Below are positions 41,446 to 52,978 of a DNA stretch of 64,000 nt, in pieces. Origin of the DNA: Limnoperna fortunei. Lineage: Eukaryota > Mollusca > Bivalvia > Mytilida > Modiolidae. Both the position numbers and the translations under genes were made by a program. The stretch is taken from assembly GCA_944474755.1 (NCBI GenBank), contig OX104117.1:77352926-77416925 (forward strand). The letters run 5' to 3'. The stretch's first letter is position 1; every line of letters starts with the position of its first letter. Below the pieces are notes generated by a model. That model worked only from the letters and a program-made list of their open reading frames with translations. It ran no database searches and had not been told where the DNA came from.

Positions 41446-44400
41446 ATACATGTTGATATTAAATCAAATGTATTATTGTTCTTGGGCGTACGTAGTAGTA
41501 CACACATAAAAAGGGGGGGGGGTTATTTTATAAACATGTATAAATTAATAATTTCAAACTCGTTTCACATGGAACTAGTGTTAATTTATAGGTTCATAAT
41601 TTCTTTCACGTAGTAATAATTGTCCTTCAGTACTTCCCCACAAAAAATTACCATCAAACATATCTGGTCTATTGAAACGGGGAATTTGTATGACACTAAT
41701 GGCGATTCGTAACTCAATTTATATCTTTACTGCGTCGGTTATCTACTTGTTTGTAATAATGACGACATGGTATGACAAAAATTTAAATCCAAGAAATAAC
41801 CTACAAAAATATTAAAGCTCTTCGAAATCAGTTTCAGTAAAACAGGCTAAATAATTTCAATAATCAGTAAAACTTACTTAGAATAGAAATTAATTGGTTT
41901 ATTGGTAACGTTTAGGTGTAATTATAAAGGATATTAATAAATCAGCAAGACTTTTTTTCACATTTGGTGTCTATCTCTCAAACGACAAAAATGCGTAGAA
42001 TTCAACCAGTTCTGACACCAAGGTTGTATATCAATACAAAATAAGTTAATAACTCAATCGGTATAGTAAATGGCAGATCACTTTAATTGAAATTCTATCC
42101 AACGACTCCAGATTAGTACGTCTAAGGACATAATGTTCACAGGTTCTACTAACTATACAGTGACTACTTAACGGAAACGCATCTGGAACGATGAAATATT
42201 CCGGACCAGTTTCTACAACACCTTTTGCAAAAGAGTGTACCAGTATTTAATTATATATAGGTAATGTTTTCAGCACCCCTCTATATAATAGACAATATTG
42301 TTTAGCTATATTGTCTGCATTTTCTTTTCCTCTAGCTAATTTGTTCTGGTGCAATACTATACAGTTCAAAAGGAATATATACATGTAGAACACCTGCTAA
42401 ATAACAGAACGAAACGAACCTTTAATGATTTGACGATTGATTTATCGTGTGTAAATTCGAATGAAGACGAAAGCAAGTCAAAACTTTTAAGGGTACAATG
42501 TATGACATTATATGTTTATTAAAGTTTTGTTGTTAGAAGTATTTATTTATCACACGTGAGATAGAGGAACAGACGTCAGTTTCAGATGAACATTGATTTT
42601 TTTAATGTCTTATGAATGTAACATCAGCAGATATAGAATAATTAAATGAAAATATTTTTCATGTTCTGATGTATTAATATTTTTTCATGTTCTCCAACAG
42701 ACACGGATAATTCTCAATAAAAGCATTGAGATTCATTTCAAAAAGGCCATAGGTTATACTAATAAACGATGAAGTGGATATAATATCAGAATCGGCTCTC
42801 GCAGTGACAATCAAGTGCACACAATACAACAGAAAAATTAAACGATGAGCACCCCTTTTGTTTTAATAATTTGTTTCTTTTTCAAACAGAACACATTTGT
42901 TCGGAAAACTTGCCACTTCCTTCCTTTTGAGAATATTTTCAAAGAATTAGTTCTCCTACATCAAACGAGAACCACATTTGTTCATTCTCTTCTTTCTGAG
43001 AAAAGAGGTTATTAGTGCAAAACAACACATGTCTTCTATATTTTACATAGCGCCTTATAGGGTTGCGAAAGTGTTTCAAGTAAAGATCACGTTGTAGCAC
43101 AACAATTAGATACCAGCATTGAGATTCATTTCAAAAAGACCATAGGTTATACTTCAGTACTTAGACTTTACTAATAAACGATGAAGTGGATATAATATCA
43201 GAATCGGCTCTCGCAGTAACAATCAAGTGCACACAGGGTTGCGAAAGTGTTTCAAGTAAAGATCACGTTGTAGCACAACAATTAGATACCAGGAGGAAAC
43301 CCCAACCCTTCGGTACGGATATTTTTGGTTTTCTTTATGGTCTCTTCTACTGTTTGTTGCTTCGCTGCCATTAAATAACACGGCAAATAGTGGAGCAAGA
43401 TCTGTTCGCCAATCAGCAGCTCCTGAATCGTCCCTTTGTTCCAAGGGTTTGCTTATTTGTTTGTTGCTTCTTTTGAGGTTGTGCTTGTTGTACAAGTAAC
43501 TTTTCCGTTAGCCATTTCCATGAATTTCGTTTTTAGATTTCTTTTTTTTCATTACGTGTTGTTAACGCCCGATTTAACAATGTGTCAAAACCGTCGGAAC
43601 TGGGAGAGCATTAACTGCAATAGCACCCCTGTTACAAAAAAGCATTGTTACGTTATTAAGAATCGAATTATTTTTAGCCAAATGAATAGTTCAAAATCAT
43701 AGGATGTAGAAGACGGCCTGTCAACAAAAAAAAAAAATCATAAAACGTTATTTTGAAAGTGCCCATGAATGTCTCATTTATCAAATTTGTAAATTCTATA
43801 AGGAAATGCCCCGCCCAGTCCCCCACCTCTTTCAAATAATTCCAGCGGCCATGTATTGTATGCATGCATTATTATAGTATTATTGAGATGTACTTTGTCG
43901 TACTTAAGATGGAAAAGGCTAGATAACAACACTCGCTTGCAATTATCCCCTTTTCTCCGTCTTGAACTTAGATTAACCACCATGCAACTATTTGGCCTTT
44001 TTAGTCCATGTGAAAAAGAGCCTTTAACAAGCTTTTTCACACAATGTAACAAAGCACATTTATTTAAATGTTTTGTTTACGTGACTGAATAAGAAAACAT
44101 TATATAACTGATGAAGAGAGTTTTCAACTGTTGCTGTGCAGAAACATGGACATATACGGTATTTAATTGGTTAAGGGGTAGGATTAGGAACATATATCAT
44201 ATAGTGTTTTACAGTTGCGGGGTAGAATAAGGAACATATATATTGAACCGTATTTACATAGTAAAATAAAAATAAAATTTAATTATTTTTATAAATTAGA
44301 GTTTAGAAAGGGTTCTTTATAATTCAGTAAAAAAGAGGATCCGTCGTTTGGGGAAATACATTAAAAATACAAAAATTTGGTGGAGAATTTGGACCAAAAA

Positions 44401-44818
44401 AACAAAAAATAAAATATAATAAAAAATGTAACAACATATCGCCGGCTAAATTAAAAAATGAAATGATATATAATTTTTAATTATTCAGAAATGAAATTTC
44501 TCTTGTATTCTTTATTTAATAAGGTTACTAAACGTCAAAGCACGCTTCCCGTCAAGTAAATGCACAGGGTAAAATCAGGATATAACCATAAAAACGTAAA
44601 TTTAAGAATAACTATGTTAAAATCATCAAAGGGCAATTCCACTTTTTTCGGCCACAATACAAAAATATGACACAAACTCAGTTATCAAATGGGATATTCC
44701 ATTCTTTATTAAGATATAAGCGATTAGAATGGACATAACACCAACAACCTAATCATGTGCTAAAAAAGTAAGGAAAATGTTTCCATTAACTACCAAGGTC
44801 TTAATAATTTACTTGTAT
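41446..44818. other. intergenic with duplications
   Basis: No gene recognised. It holds the dispersed repeat copy 41608-41744 (partner 6089-6245), a block duplication at 42722-43295, and 44165-44400 (partner 26370-26720). Several 60-90 codon frames at 43186-44092 overlap each other on both strands without domain content. Confidence 0.5.
42722..43295 (+). repeat. interleaved direct duplications (X, Y-X-Y)
   Basis: Block X (GCATTGAGATTCATTTCAAA to CAAGTGCACACA) occurs at ~42723-42822 and ~43114-43236, the second with a ~20-bp extra piece. Block Y (AGGGTTGCGAAAGTGTTTCA to AATTAGATACCAG) occurs at ~43058-43114 and ~43236-43294. Second X lies exactly between the two Y copies. Confidence 0.8.
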
Positions 44819-44970
44819 CTCTCTTGGGTTATATTTGGAGGGTTCCCATTGCTCGACCCACATGTCTGCCTAGCGCTTTCCCAGGTGGCGGATAGGGTCC
44901 CACTCGTTAAGGGTTGTTAGGTTTCAACACTATAAACATGACTGGACCTTAGTAGATAACACTCATTGGT
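44819..44970 (+). repeat. SINE-like family B, 5' part only
   Basis: TTTGGAGGGTTCCCATTGCT, CGACCCAC, CCCAGGTGGCGGATAGGG and GGGTTGTTAGGTTTCAACAC match the head of the 28326 copy; the similarity fades before the 3' domain. Confidence 0.7.
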
Positions 44971-45796
44971 TCTTTGTTTTGTAAAATACATCACTTGTCA
45001 ACAATTTACTTACATAACAACTTCTTCCTGTGAAACTTTAAAAGTTTTAATAACACTTATTTTTTAACAGACAACCATCACAATATTGATAAGAATTAAA
45101 TTATTGGGGTATATTTTTCAGCAAAAATCTGTCATTCAAAAAAGGTTGATCATTAAATCAAACATGTCATTATCATTGACAAAATAAATGTATAGTCTTT
45201 TGATAAGTGAAACAATAATCTTAATGCACAATGCACCACATATCATATACTGATAACAAATAAAAAAAAACCCACTCAAATAGCAACATTTTTAATGTCA
45301 CTATACAGAACAAAACTGTATATCAAACTATAAATTCGATGACCACCCATCGGGGACTTGCATTTTCATAATTCCTCATCACATACAAGGTAAATGATAA
45401 TAAAAATTAAAAACACCAAGTTTACCACATAATCAGTACTGGACACGCATAGTACTTAACATGTTATTTTACTGGATTGATAAACACTTACATATCTACC
45501 TTAAAATTACGATAAAATAGAACTACAATTTAGAAATATGATTTTACATAGAAATGTAAAATTGTCCATAAAATAAGCACAATGCATTTCTGTATCTTTA
45601 CTTGTGTGGCTTATGGGGAGATCTATCTTCTGGTTATTATCGACTTAACTTTTTTTGCTGGAGAAACGGTTCTCTCGTGTACAAAATGGCGCTTCTGAGC
45701 TGTAGGGTGACTTCTGTGGGGAAAAGAAACGAATCTCCGAGGTCGCACAGGAGACTTACTACAATTGTTTCGATTAATATTTTGTCAACGTACTGC
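44971..45796. other. intergenic, no gene seen
   Basis: AT-rich, no recognised repeat or convincing frame; may contain the 3' UTR of the minus-strand exon cluster that starts at 45797. Confidence 0.4.
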
Positions 45797-46057
45797 TTAT
45801 TCCCCTTTTTCTATTTGATCCCGGTTCTTAATTTCCACTAATAGATTGTTTTGATCTTTTAACACATAATACTTGATGAAAAGCTGCCTAAAGAGAATAG
45901 GATCTTCAGTAGGTATAAACGTTGAATTAATATTGTCAACATGAACATCAAAATTTGGTGATGCAGGGTTTATTCCTAACAACTGCGGCATAATGATTTC
46001 ATCTTCAGAAGCTGGTGATGGCAGAACGATGTCTGGAAGAGTTGGTGTATAACTAGA
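45797..46057 (-). CDS. exon-like frame, last block of minus-strand gene candidate
   Basis: Open for 86 codons after a TAA at 46058-46060. The translation has low bias: TPTLPDIVLPSPASEDEII, then MPQLLGINPASPNFDVHVDN and FIPTEDPILFRQLFIKYYVL. No family recognised. It follows the zinc-finger block on the same strand and may be its C-terminal part, but in a different frame, so a splice or indel must intervene. Confidence 0.4.
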   Translation of the reverse strand, partial: SSYTPTLPDIVLPSPASEDEIIMPQLLGINPASPNFDVHVDNINSTFIPTEDPILFRQLFIKYYVLKDQNNLLVEIKNRDQIEKGE

Positions 46058-46164
46058 TTATGCAGGTGATTTTAGAGGAGATGGCATAGACGTTCCGATA
46101 ATTCAATTAAGCTGTCAGCAAAATCAAAGTTTTATTTGATAACAATTCTTTGGTCAGACTTAGG

Positions 46165-46730
46165 TTAATCAATTACGGACAAACAACTTGGTATATTAGT
46201 GGTAAATGAACCAGTAGTTAAAACAACATCATTCATGGTAGAAACAGTACATGATATGTTAGCAAGTGGAACTGAAGTAGATATAGTTGACTCGATGTCA
46301 GTTAATATCTGTGATGTGCCCATTGCTGTGGCAGTAACAGCAGGAGCGGTACCATTTACAAAAAGGCTGGAATTCTGTCTTTCTTCCGTGTCACCCAATA
46401 CAATGCAAGACTGAGGGTCTCATTTGACAAGATCTACCTCTGCATTTACGACTCGTGGATTTTGACTTGTTACAATATACAGTTCATCGGATACTTTATA
46501 TGTTCTATTTGTAATAGCCATAGACTTTGCAGTATTGTGTGGTGTATGAAATGTACCATGGGATTTCATAATTTCGTTATTAACAGATCCAAAGTTGCAG
46601 AGGAAACAATGGTACAAACAATCTTGCGTAGCAAAACGTTTAAATGCAAAGTGCTTGGTGGCAGATCGCTTCCCACCAACGAATGTACATTCTGTGCATC
46701 CATACACCCTTCCTTTATCATAGTCCATGG
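46165..46730 (-). pseudogene. C2H2-like zinc-finger exon with in-frame stop
   Basis: A good acceptor (TTTGTCAG|CCATGG) at 46731-46732 opens an exon beginning MDYDKGRVYGCTECTF. It has two C2H2-like units: CTEC...H, and YHCFLCNFGSVNNEIMKSH with a following H. The frame meets TGA at 46420-46422 but stays open in the same frame to 46165, with a Ser/Thr-rich translation (MGTSQILTDIESTISTSVPL). A donor-like GCAGAG|GTAGAT just before the TGA would remove it. So either a pseudogene or an exon ending there. Zinc-finger proteins of this kind bind nucleic acid; the target is unknown. Confidence 0.5.
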
Positions 46731-46854
46731 CTGACAAACAGGTGACATACATCACGAGTTAAGTTTATAGATATTTAAGTAAATCATCAGGTACTTGGTC
46801 GAACACATTGGCACTAAATTTAAAACATGCTAAGAAACTGTACTAAAACATATG

Positions 46855-47215
46855 CTGGGACCCCCATTACTCGACCCACAACAGCCCAGCGCGTCCCCGG
46901 GTGGCGGATAGGGGAGACCCTCTTGTTGGGCTGGGGAGGGGGGCTAATCATAATACGGAAAGCCTGGATGCGGACCATAGTGGGTCAAGTGTTTGGAGAG
47001 TGCCACGCTCCTTGCACGATAAAGATAGATTTCGAAAAAAAGTTGGGTCATTGTAGCCGCTACAAAAAGCTAAATTCTCGGACCCTACCCAGTAATACGT
47101 ACTTTTCCAGTGGCAAAATGTTCTTCCCTGTGTCCCATCTACCCCTTTTTCAATTGATGTATTGTTTGTAACCTTGTTCCCGTCCTGAATATAGCTGAAA
47201 TAATGCTCGCTCTGA
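46855..47215 (+). repeat. SINE-like family B, in presumed intron
   Basis: CTGGGACCCCCATTACTCGA head, CCCCGGGTGGCGGATAGGGG, GTAGCCGCTACAAAAAGCTA and 3' domain GTCCTGAATATAGCTGAAAT, ending near GCTCGCTCTGAG without a (TCAA)n tail. Lies between two minus-strand exon-like blocks. Confidence 0.88.
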
Positions 47216-47258
47216 GTACATAACTCTTAAAATTTAGGGTGTAATACATGTACTTTCA

Positions 47259-47535
47259 TTAAAATTGCAAAACCTTGGTTGATGTTGTAAGTAGAACTGG
47301 ATGTTCTCGTCTTTGCCTCTTAGATTGCATTTCATTTGAGCGATTCAGGAATTCACCATATGAATTTTGAAAGTGCAAGACCTTCAACGTCCTGAATAAA
47401 CGAATTCCATTTTCCTGTGAATGGTGAGGCTGCAAGACTGCAGAAATGTGAATTTTTAGATTATCAGCTGACAGAAATGGTGCCTGTTTCTTATTTCTCT
47501 TGAAATCATTGAAGTCGTTGAATTGCTGATAAAAC
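47259..47535 (-). CDS. exon-like frame, second block of minus-strand gene candidate
   Basis: Acceptor TTCTTTACACAG|G at 47536, then 91 open codons beginning FYQQFNDFNDFKRNKKQAPF and including HISAVLQPHHSQENGIRLF and RSNEMQSKRQRREHPVLLTT. Unbiased composition and a clean acceptor support a real exon. A weak donor AAG|GTTTTG occurs 15 nt before the stop. Protein family not recognised. Confidence 0.5.
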
Positions 47536-47916
47536 CTGTGTAAAGAATAATGACAAAGTTTATATTTTCATTTTTTATTACATGTACTATTGATCACTGT
47601 TTCAGAGAATTTAAGTTGTCTATGTTTGCCTTCAAATTTTTAAAAGGATCGTAATATAGAGCTACAATCGTGTAAATTAAATAATGAGATATTACATAAT
47701 TTTATGTTCAAAAAGTACATTGGAAACACTCCAGGATGCTTGTTACAAAGCTATATTCTGATGATTCATGTCAGATTCTTAACGCTTCTGAATAAATTAT
47801 TATGCTGAAATTGAAACTAAATATGTCAGTGTTAAAAGGGCTCTATAAAAATACCCTTCAGGAATAGGCAGAACATCTTTGTAATGTTGACTTCGATCTT
47901 GAATTTTTCCTTTTAC

Positions 47917-48083
47917 CCATCTAGGTAACAAAGGCAATTAACAAGTGTCATCATGTGCTTGGTAACCGTATCAGACATCATAGACTTTGGAAAATCAACA
48001 CTACTTTTTTCCATCTCTTGGCACAAAGTGTTGTAAAGTCTGTCCGTTTCTACAATTATAGACATTAAAATGGGTGTTTCTAG
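47917..48083 (-). CDS. exon-like frame, upstream block of minus-strand gene candidate
   Basis: Bounded by an acceptor-like GGCACTAG|AAACACC and donor GATGG|GTAAAA. It encodes about 55 residues including METDR-like text: SIIVETDRLYNTLCQEMEK, SSVDFPKSMMSDTVTKHMM, TLVNCLCYLDG. Probably the exon before 47259-47535. Not recognised. Confidence 0.45.
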
Positions 48084-48256
48084 TGCCAATTATCTCTCTG
48101 GTAGACAATATTTTAACGTTTAGTATAGAATGCAGAGGATGTTTGTATCCTTAATGTTTATTTTTTGATACCATGTATACAATAAAAACAGTTTTTTTTA
48201 TCTTAGTATACATCTACACCTTACATGTTAAAAAAAACCCCGGCCAATTTATTTTT

Positions 48257-48755
48257 GCCCCGTGCGGGATCCGGGTGGCTAAAAGAATAGGCCGCAGTCG
48301 TAAAAGGCGACTAAATAGCGCCCAGTACCCTGACCGGCGTGTCAGGTCGGTTTGCCTAAAGACCGACTAGTATGTGTGCCCCAGGTGGTTGAATGGGGTA
48401 CCCCTGGCAAGCTGGGGTTGTCAGGCCATAATACAGAAAACCTGACCGCAAACCATATTAGTGCAACGTGTTGGGAAAATGCCACGTTCCTCGCACGTTA
48501 AAGAACGCTGCTGTAGTATTCACTATGAGTAGGGATTTCGATCCCGCTACAGGAGGCTAAATTGCCCGACACTATCCATCCTCCCATTTGCCAGTGGCAA
48601 TCTAAAATCCGTTACCCCTATTTATCCTTGTGTCCCATTCCATTTTCATTCATCACCATTTCATGTTCATTTTATCATCCATTTCATCTTCATCGCCTGA
48701 ATATAGCTGAAATATTGACGCTCGGGCGTTAAACACCATTAATCAATCAATCAAT
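48257..48755 (+). repeat. SINE-like family C, full length
   Basis: GCCCCGTGCGGGATCCGGGT head to a 3' domain GCCTGAATATAGCTGAAATA, GGGCGTTAAACACCATTAAT and (TCAA)n. It lacks about 13 bp (around CGCTAGCTTG) found in the other two copies. Nearly identical to 34529-35038 in the body, so one of the younger repeats here. Confidence 0.92.
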
Positions 48756-50094
48756 TTATTTTTTTTATTAAGTAAAGATATGTGGATTAGACATTTGTAC
48801 TTACAAGTACGCTCTAGGAAAACGGTCAGATGGGCGAATACTGCCATCACTTTATACACTCTGGGGCCACTTTTAGGCAAAGAGATAATAATGTCAAAAA
48901 GACGCCATCATATCATTGCCAATGAAATTTCGAGAGGATAATGGGATGCCACTCTCATCATTCTGTAACATTTTTCGTGAACACTAAATAATCAATATGC
49001 ATCGATAGATTTAAACAATGTACAACCAGGGTTCTTTAATGCTACCAGTGGAGGGGAACCTCTGCTTCATGGTGGTGCATTTGTAAAACTGTGACCTTAT
49101 TTTGGAATGTGAGGTAAGTCTTTAAGCAGGTTCAGTACTAGGCTAACCTCTACCGGACTGAAGCATGCAATTTAGACCTGTAAATCTTGCCCCATCATTT
49201 TTTTCTGTACTGTTTTTTGTCACAAGCATTGACACTAGACATCAGCATTGTAAATTCAGCTGTATCGTTCGGTAGTACGTGGTTATTAAACTGACAACGT
49301 CCTGTATATATTTATCGATTTCGGGATTTTTTATCATCACCCCAAGTGTCTTCATAAAATCGGTTATCGTAGAGTTTCCTGCTTTGTTAGGTTTTTTTCT
49401 TTTGACGGCGGTTAAGTGGTTTGCCTTGATTAATTTCTTCTGCTCCGAATGGCTTTAGGTATCCAGCCAGAAAGTTTTCTGAATGGCACTGTTGTTTATT
49501 GGTTACCTATCGGTCATGAATGGTGTGCTAATTGTATTAGTCTATTGAAGAGCAGGGTGTCTCGTAGAAGGATTGTGGTATCTTTATTTGTTGGGGTGGG
49601 CAAAAGACCATTATTTAGAATTTTTTTATTTTTATTTGTGTATATATGAGAGGTTTCTATCATATTACGGTTTTATTTATGCAAAAATGACAAATTCGCC
49701 TTTCCGCTCTCTATATCAAACAGTTGTACGATCGTCATGAAACTTGGGTAAAATTTGTATGGGCAGAATATCTCGACTAAGATAGATAACCAGCCAAATT
49801 ACTTCATGCTTTTCAGAGTTGTACACAAAATAGCGAAATACTTTGTCCGCTCTCTAATTCAAGTAGGTGTTGTTCGATCGTCGTGAACCTTGGGGGGAAT
49901 GTTTCTGGACATAATCTGGTCTCTGCTGTTAGTGAAATAGTTGTTCGTTGATCTTCAGGAATGTTTGTGGAATCGTTGGTATCTAAAGTTTTAAATTGGC
50001 TGGTTATCAAGTTCATTATAGTAATATGGTTTCACATGATTTAAATGCCTCGTAATTTACTATGTGGCTGGTTATCAAATAGTATTTTGTTAAC
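48756..50094. other. spacer with exon-like frame and degenerate repeats
   Basis: Contains the minus-strand frame 49242-49454 and, at about 49690-49960, two related ~146-bp units (CCGCTCTCTATATCAAACAG and CCGCTCTCTAATTCAAGTAG, each followed by CGATCGTC(A/G)TGAA). The remainder shows nothing recognisable. Confidence 0.45.
49242..49454 (-). CDS. exon-like frame, possible first block of minus-strand gene candidate
   Basis: 70 open codons without an ATG at their head, starting HSEQKKLIKANHLTAVKRKK (basic) and continuing STITDFMKTLGVMIKNPEID and KYIQDVVSLITTYYRTIQL. Composition looks protein-like, with a basic segment then an amphipathic helix-like one. It could belong to the gene whose exons follow at 48083-45797, or to an unrecognised mobile gene. 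Confidence 0.35.
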   Translation of the reverse strand, partial: SHSEQKKLIKANHLTAVKRKKPNKAGNSTITDFMKTLGVMIKNPEIDKYIQDVVSLITTYYRTIQLNLQC

Positions 50095-50162
50095 TTGTTC
50101 CCGTCCTGAATATAGCTGAAATACTGCTCGCTGGACGTAAAGCAGAAATCCAATCAATAAAT
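50095..50162 (+). repeat. SINE 3' tail fragment (family B type)
   Basis: TTGTTCCCGTCCTGAATATA, GCTGAAATACTGCTCGCTGG and ACGTAAAGC followed by an ATCAATAAATCA tail. Only the 3' domain is present. Confidence 0.85.
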
Positions 50163-50699
50163 CAAAATAGTATTGCATGCTTCCTGTGATATAATTTCCA
50201 AATACCTCATAATTCTTTGGTATTAAATTGGCTGGTTATCAAATTCATTTGGGTTATAAGGATTTCTGCAACCTATACATGTCCTGTCAAACTTTTTAGT
50301 CATTTACCAAACTTTTCGACGAGCGTATTTTTGTGGCACTTTTTCTGTGATATTGTAGCACTGTATCTGTAGTTCAAAATGGCAGAAGATAAATTGCTTG
50401 TATTTCGGTGCTTTTGTCGATAGCATACACTTCAAGGTTTCATTACTCCAAGACGAGGACAAAAATGCAAGTTTTTCTGCATGCTTCGTCAGTGTTTTAC
50501 TAAAGATATTTTCTACATCGTGTGTGATTGTTTTTATGATAGTGGCCCATTATATGGATAATGCCTATTGTTTGCAGTAGAATATTATATGCTTTTAAAA
50601 CCTTTTCATTTCCTTGAATATCTTTTTGATTCTGGGACAACATGCATGAAAAGTTATTTATTATGTTTTTAATGACTGATAACCCTTTGTGCTTTGTTC

Positions 50700-51679
50700 T
50701 TAGATTTATAAAGTTAATTTGTATGTTTTAAGCATGGTTGTTGTCAGATCTTTTCTTTATATTTACTTTAAGTTTAATTTGTGCACTGGACCAACATGTG
50801 GCGTCATCATCTCTATCTTCCGCTTTAATCACTTTTGTCAGATCCTGTATGGTTTCCGTTTGTGTACACACTATCAAGGATTGCGACTATTTCGTGGAGC
50901 TTTCAGAACTGTGTTTTGAATCCTCTATATGAAAATATTTTTGAAAAAACATTCAATAAAATTCAACCTTTTGGCATCAGAATAAAACCTCATTTGAACA
51001 ATTCTGGTATAAATTTAGATGAAACTGCTGCGATTGAAATTCCACATAACCCACCATGGTTAAACCCTAAACCGGTTTTTATCTGGATCTAAGAAACCAT
51101 TAAAAATGCTGACACATACCCTTTAGTTATTCAACAACACTTTAATAAATAAAATCTTACTACCCTGACCATTCTGCAATTTATACAGATGGATCGAAGG
51201 ACGGCGATAAAGTTTCATCGGCTGCTGTCTTTGGAGAGCGTGTTGAAACTCGCCGTCTTCCTTCCGCTTATTCTGTATTTATTGCAGAAGCGCAAGTTAT
51301 CCTTCTTGCGCTAAAATTATTGCTTTGTCAGATGAGAGTAAATTTATTATCTGCTCCGATTCTTTATCATGTCTTCAGTCAATTAAAAATTGTAAAAAAA
51401 AATCCATTTATTTTAAAAAATAATTCAGATTAATAAATCGCTGACAACTTAAGATAAAGAGGTTGTGTTTTTCTGGATTCCAAGTCATGTGGGAATACAC
51501 AGTGGTCGACAGAAAAGCCAAGAAAGCCTTAAATAATGACATAATTAATTGTAAAATACCTGTTTGCTGATTTTAAATCCTTTATTCTAAAATATTTTTT
51601 AATACATGGCAGAGTGGTTGGGATCTCCAAGTTCATAATAAACTTCATGAGATCCAGCCACTACTGCACACAATTAACT
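50700..51679 (+). pseudogene. LINE (RNase H-bearing) C-terminal half, left part
   Basis: Decayed pol of a non-LTR element. HYQGLRLFRGAFRT near 50870 matches the segment between RT and RNase H in jockey/Nimb-like pol proteins. A divergent linker follows (GIRIKPHL...NPPWL). The RNase H domain has IYTDGSKDGD (first Asp, ~51185), FIAEAQVILLALK (Glu), ICSDSLSCLQSIKN (~51355) and FFWIPSHVGI (~51475). It ends in NKLHEIQPLLHTIN. Several frameshifts and stops. The reading continues at 56500 after removal of the 51680-56489 insertion. The 5' end is truncated or too decayed to follow. Confidence 0.75.
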
Positions 51680-51780
51680 CAATCTAATTAAAATTAAATC
51701 TTTCACTTGCTCCCCCCTTTTTGCTATGGTCGCTGCGTGTAGATCTAACAACATCCCATTACAGGTCACGTCAGGGATCA
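51680..51780 (+). repeat. left terminal inverted repeat of 4.8-kb element
   Basis: Begins CAATCTAATTAAAATTAAAT; the partner at 56386-56489 reads CTATCTAATTAAAATTAAAT on the minus strand. Similarity weakens inward. Confidence 0.85.
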
Positions 51781-52776
51781 TATGCATAGATTTTTCGTTA
51801 GCCAATCAAAATCGAGCTTGGCCAATCTTAGGGTATACATTCGGAACATCGGCAAATCGGGTTTTTCCATTCGACGCCAAAGTGTACCAAATGTATTGCA
51901 ATACGTCAACAAGTTTGTTACCGGAGTTGTAAACAAACCAAATTGAAGCAAATTTTCTTACAAATATGGAATCTACTGAATAAACAACTTTACGAAAGTT
52001 GAACATACGATTAAAATCATAATGTGGTTTTTATTTGTGGAGTTTCATTCGTGCAAATCGAAGCTACACCAGCCCATTTCACCACCCGTACCAGGACCAG
52101 GTGGAACGTGAAATCGAACGGAAACATTTTTACACACTGGAATCGGGCTGAAATGCTTTGTATTATTAAAAATGAAGGTAGATGTCCCCAGTTACAAAAC
52201 TAATTGACAGCGTCCAATTTAAATTTAAACTGTCACCAACGAAGATATTGATGGAAAAAAGGCTTTTGGATCATGCGGTTTATATCGGCCTTCATTATAG
52301 TTTAAACTTGGATAAATACGTATTTTATTAACCAGGAACAGCAAATTTCACGCAGACATGAAGATTTCTTTAAAAAATACGAAGAACATGGCCAAAAAGT
52401 GGAAAGGATTTAGTGACAAGAAAACCAAGATGGTCATTAAAATGCTATGATTGCTCGAGTCAAATCTGTTTGGCAGTGCCTATATATGACTTGTTACTTT
52501 GTGTAATGTTACACCATCATAAACTAAAGGAACCCATTTATTGACTTAGAGATCACTTTAGACATTATTCATTTTTAATTGTTTATTTACAATTATGACA
52601 GAATAAACATAACACCTTACCTTAACTTTGTGTTCATATTTGAAATTGCTTCAGCATGTTCAGTTACTGAAATTTCTTCCACTGAACCATGTAGCTTACA
52701 CACTTCCTATAGTAAAACTTTCGGCATATCCTTTTTAATTTTCCCATTTGAAAAAATTAGTGTTCCAGATGTGATT

Positions 52777-52978
52777 TTATTTCAAATTCATGGTAGGATA
52801 TGTTTTCCAATTTGAATTTTTGTTTTTTCTACTTTCATCAGATTCATGACCTTCAGTTTTTATTAGGACCCAAAGTACCCAACAGAAAACCTCAAACCTT
52901 CTGCTGACTTGTGTAGTAAGGTTGTCGTCAACCGTGTAATCAACTGTAGATTCAAGAGTCAACACCTGTTTGACTTTC
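52777..52978 (-). pseudogene. exon-like block inside 4.8-kb element
   Basis: Acceptor TTCCTTTTAG|GAAAG at 52979-52980, then an open frame VKQVLTLESTVDYTVDDNL, SRRFEVFCWVLWVLIKTEG and HESDESRKN to a stop at 52777. Protein-like but not recognised. Whether it belongs with the exon blocks at 54876-56286 is unproven. Confidence 0.4.

Noticed and set aside
51726..52470. Possible plus-strand gene in the left end of the 4.8-kb element
   Set aside because: Short pieces look protein-like (QDQVEREIERKHFYTLESG near 52090; FFKKYEEHGQKVERI near 52375) but are broken by stops and lack paired splice sites, so I did not annotate a gene.
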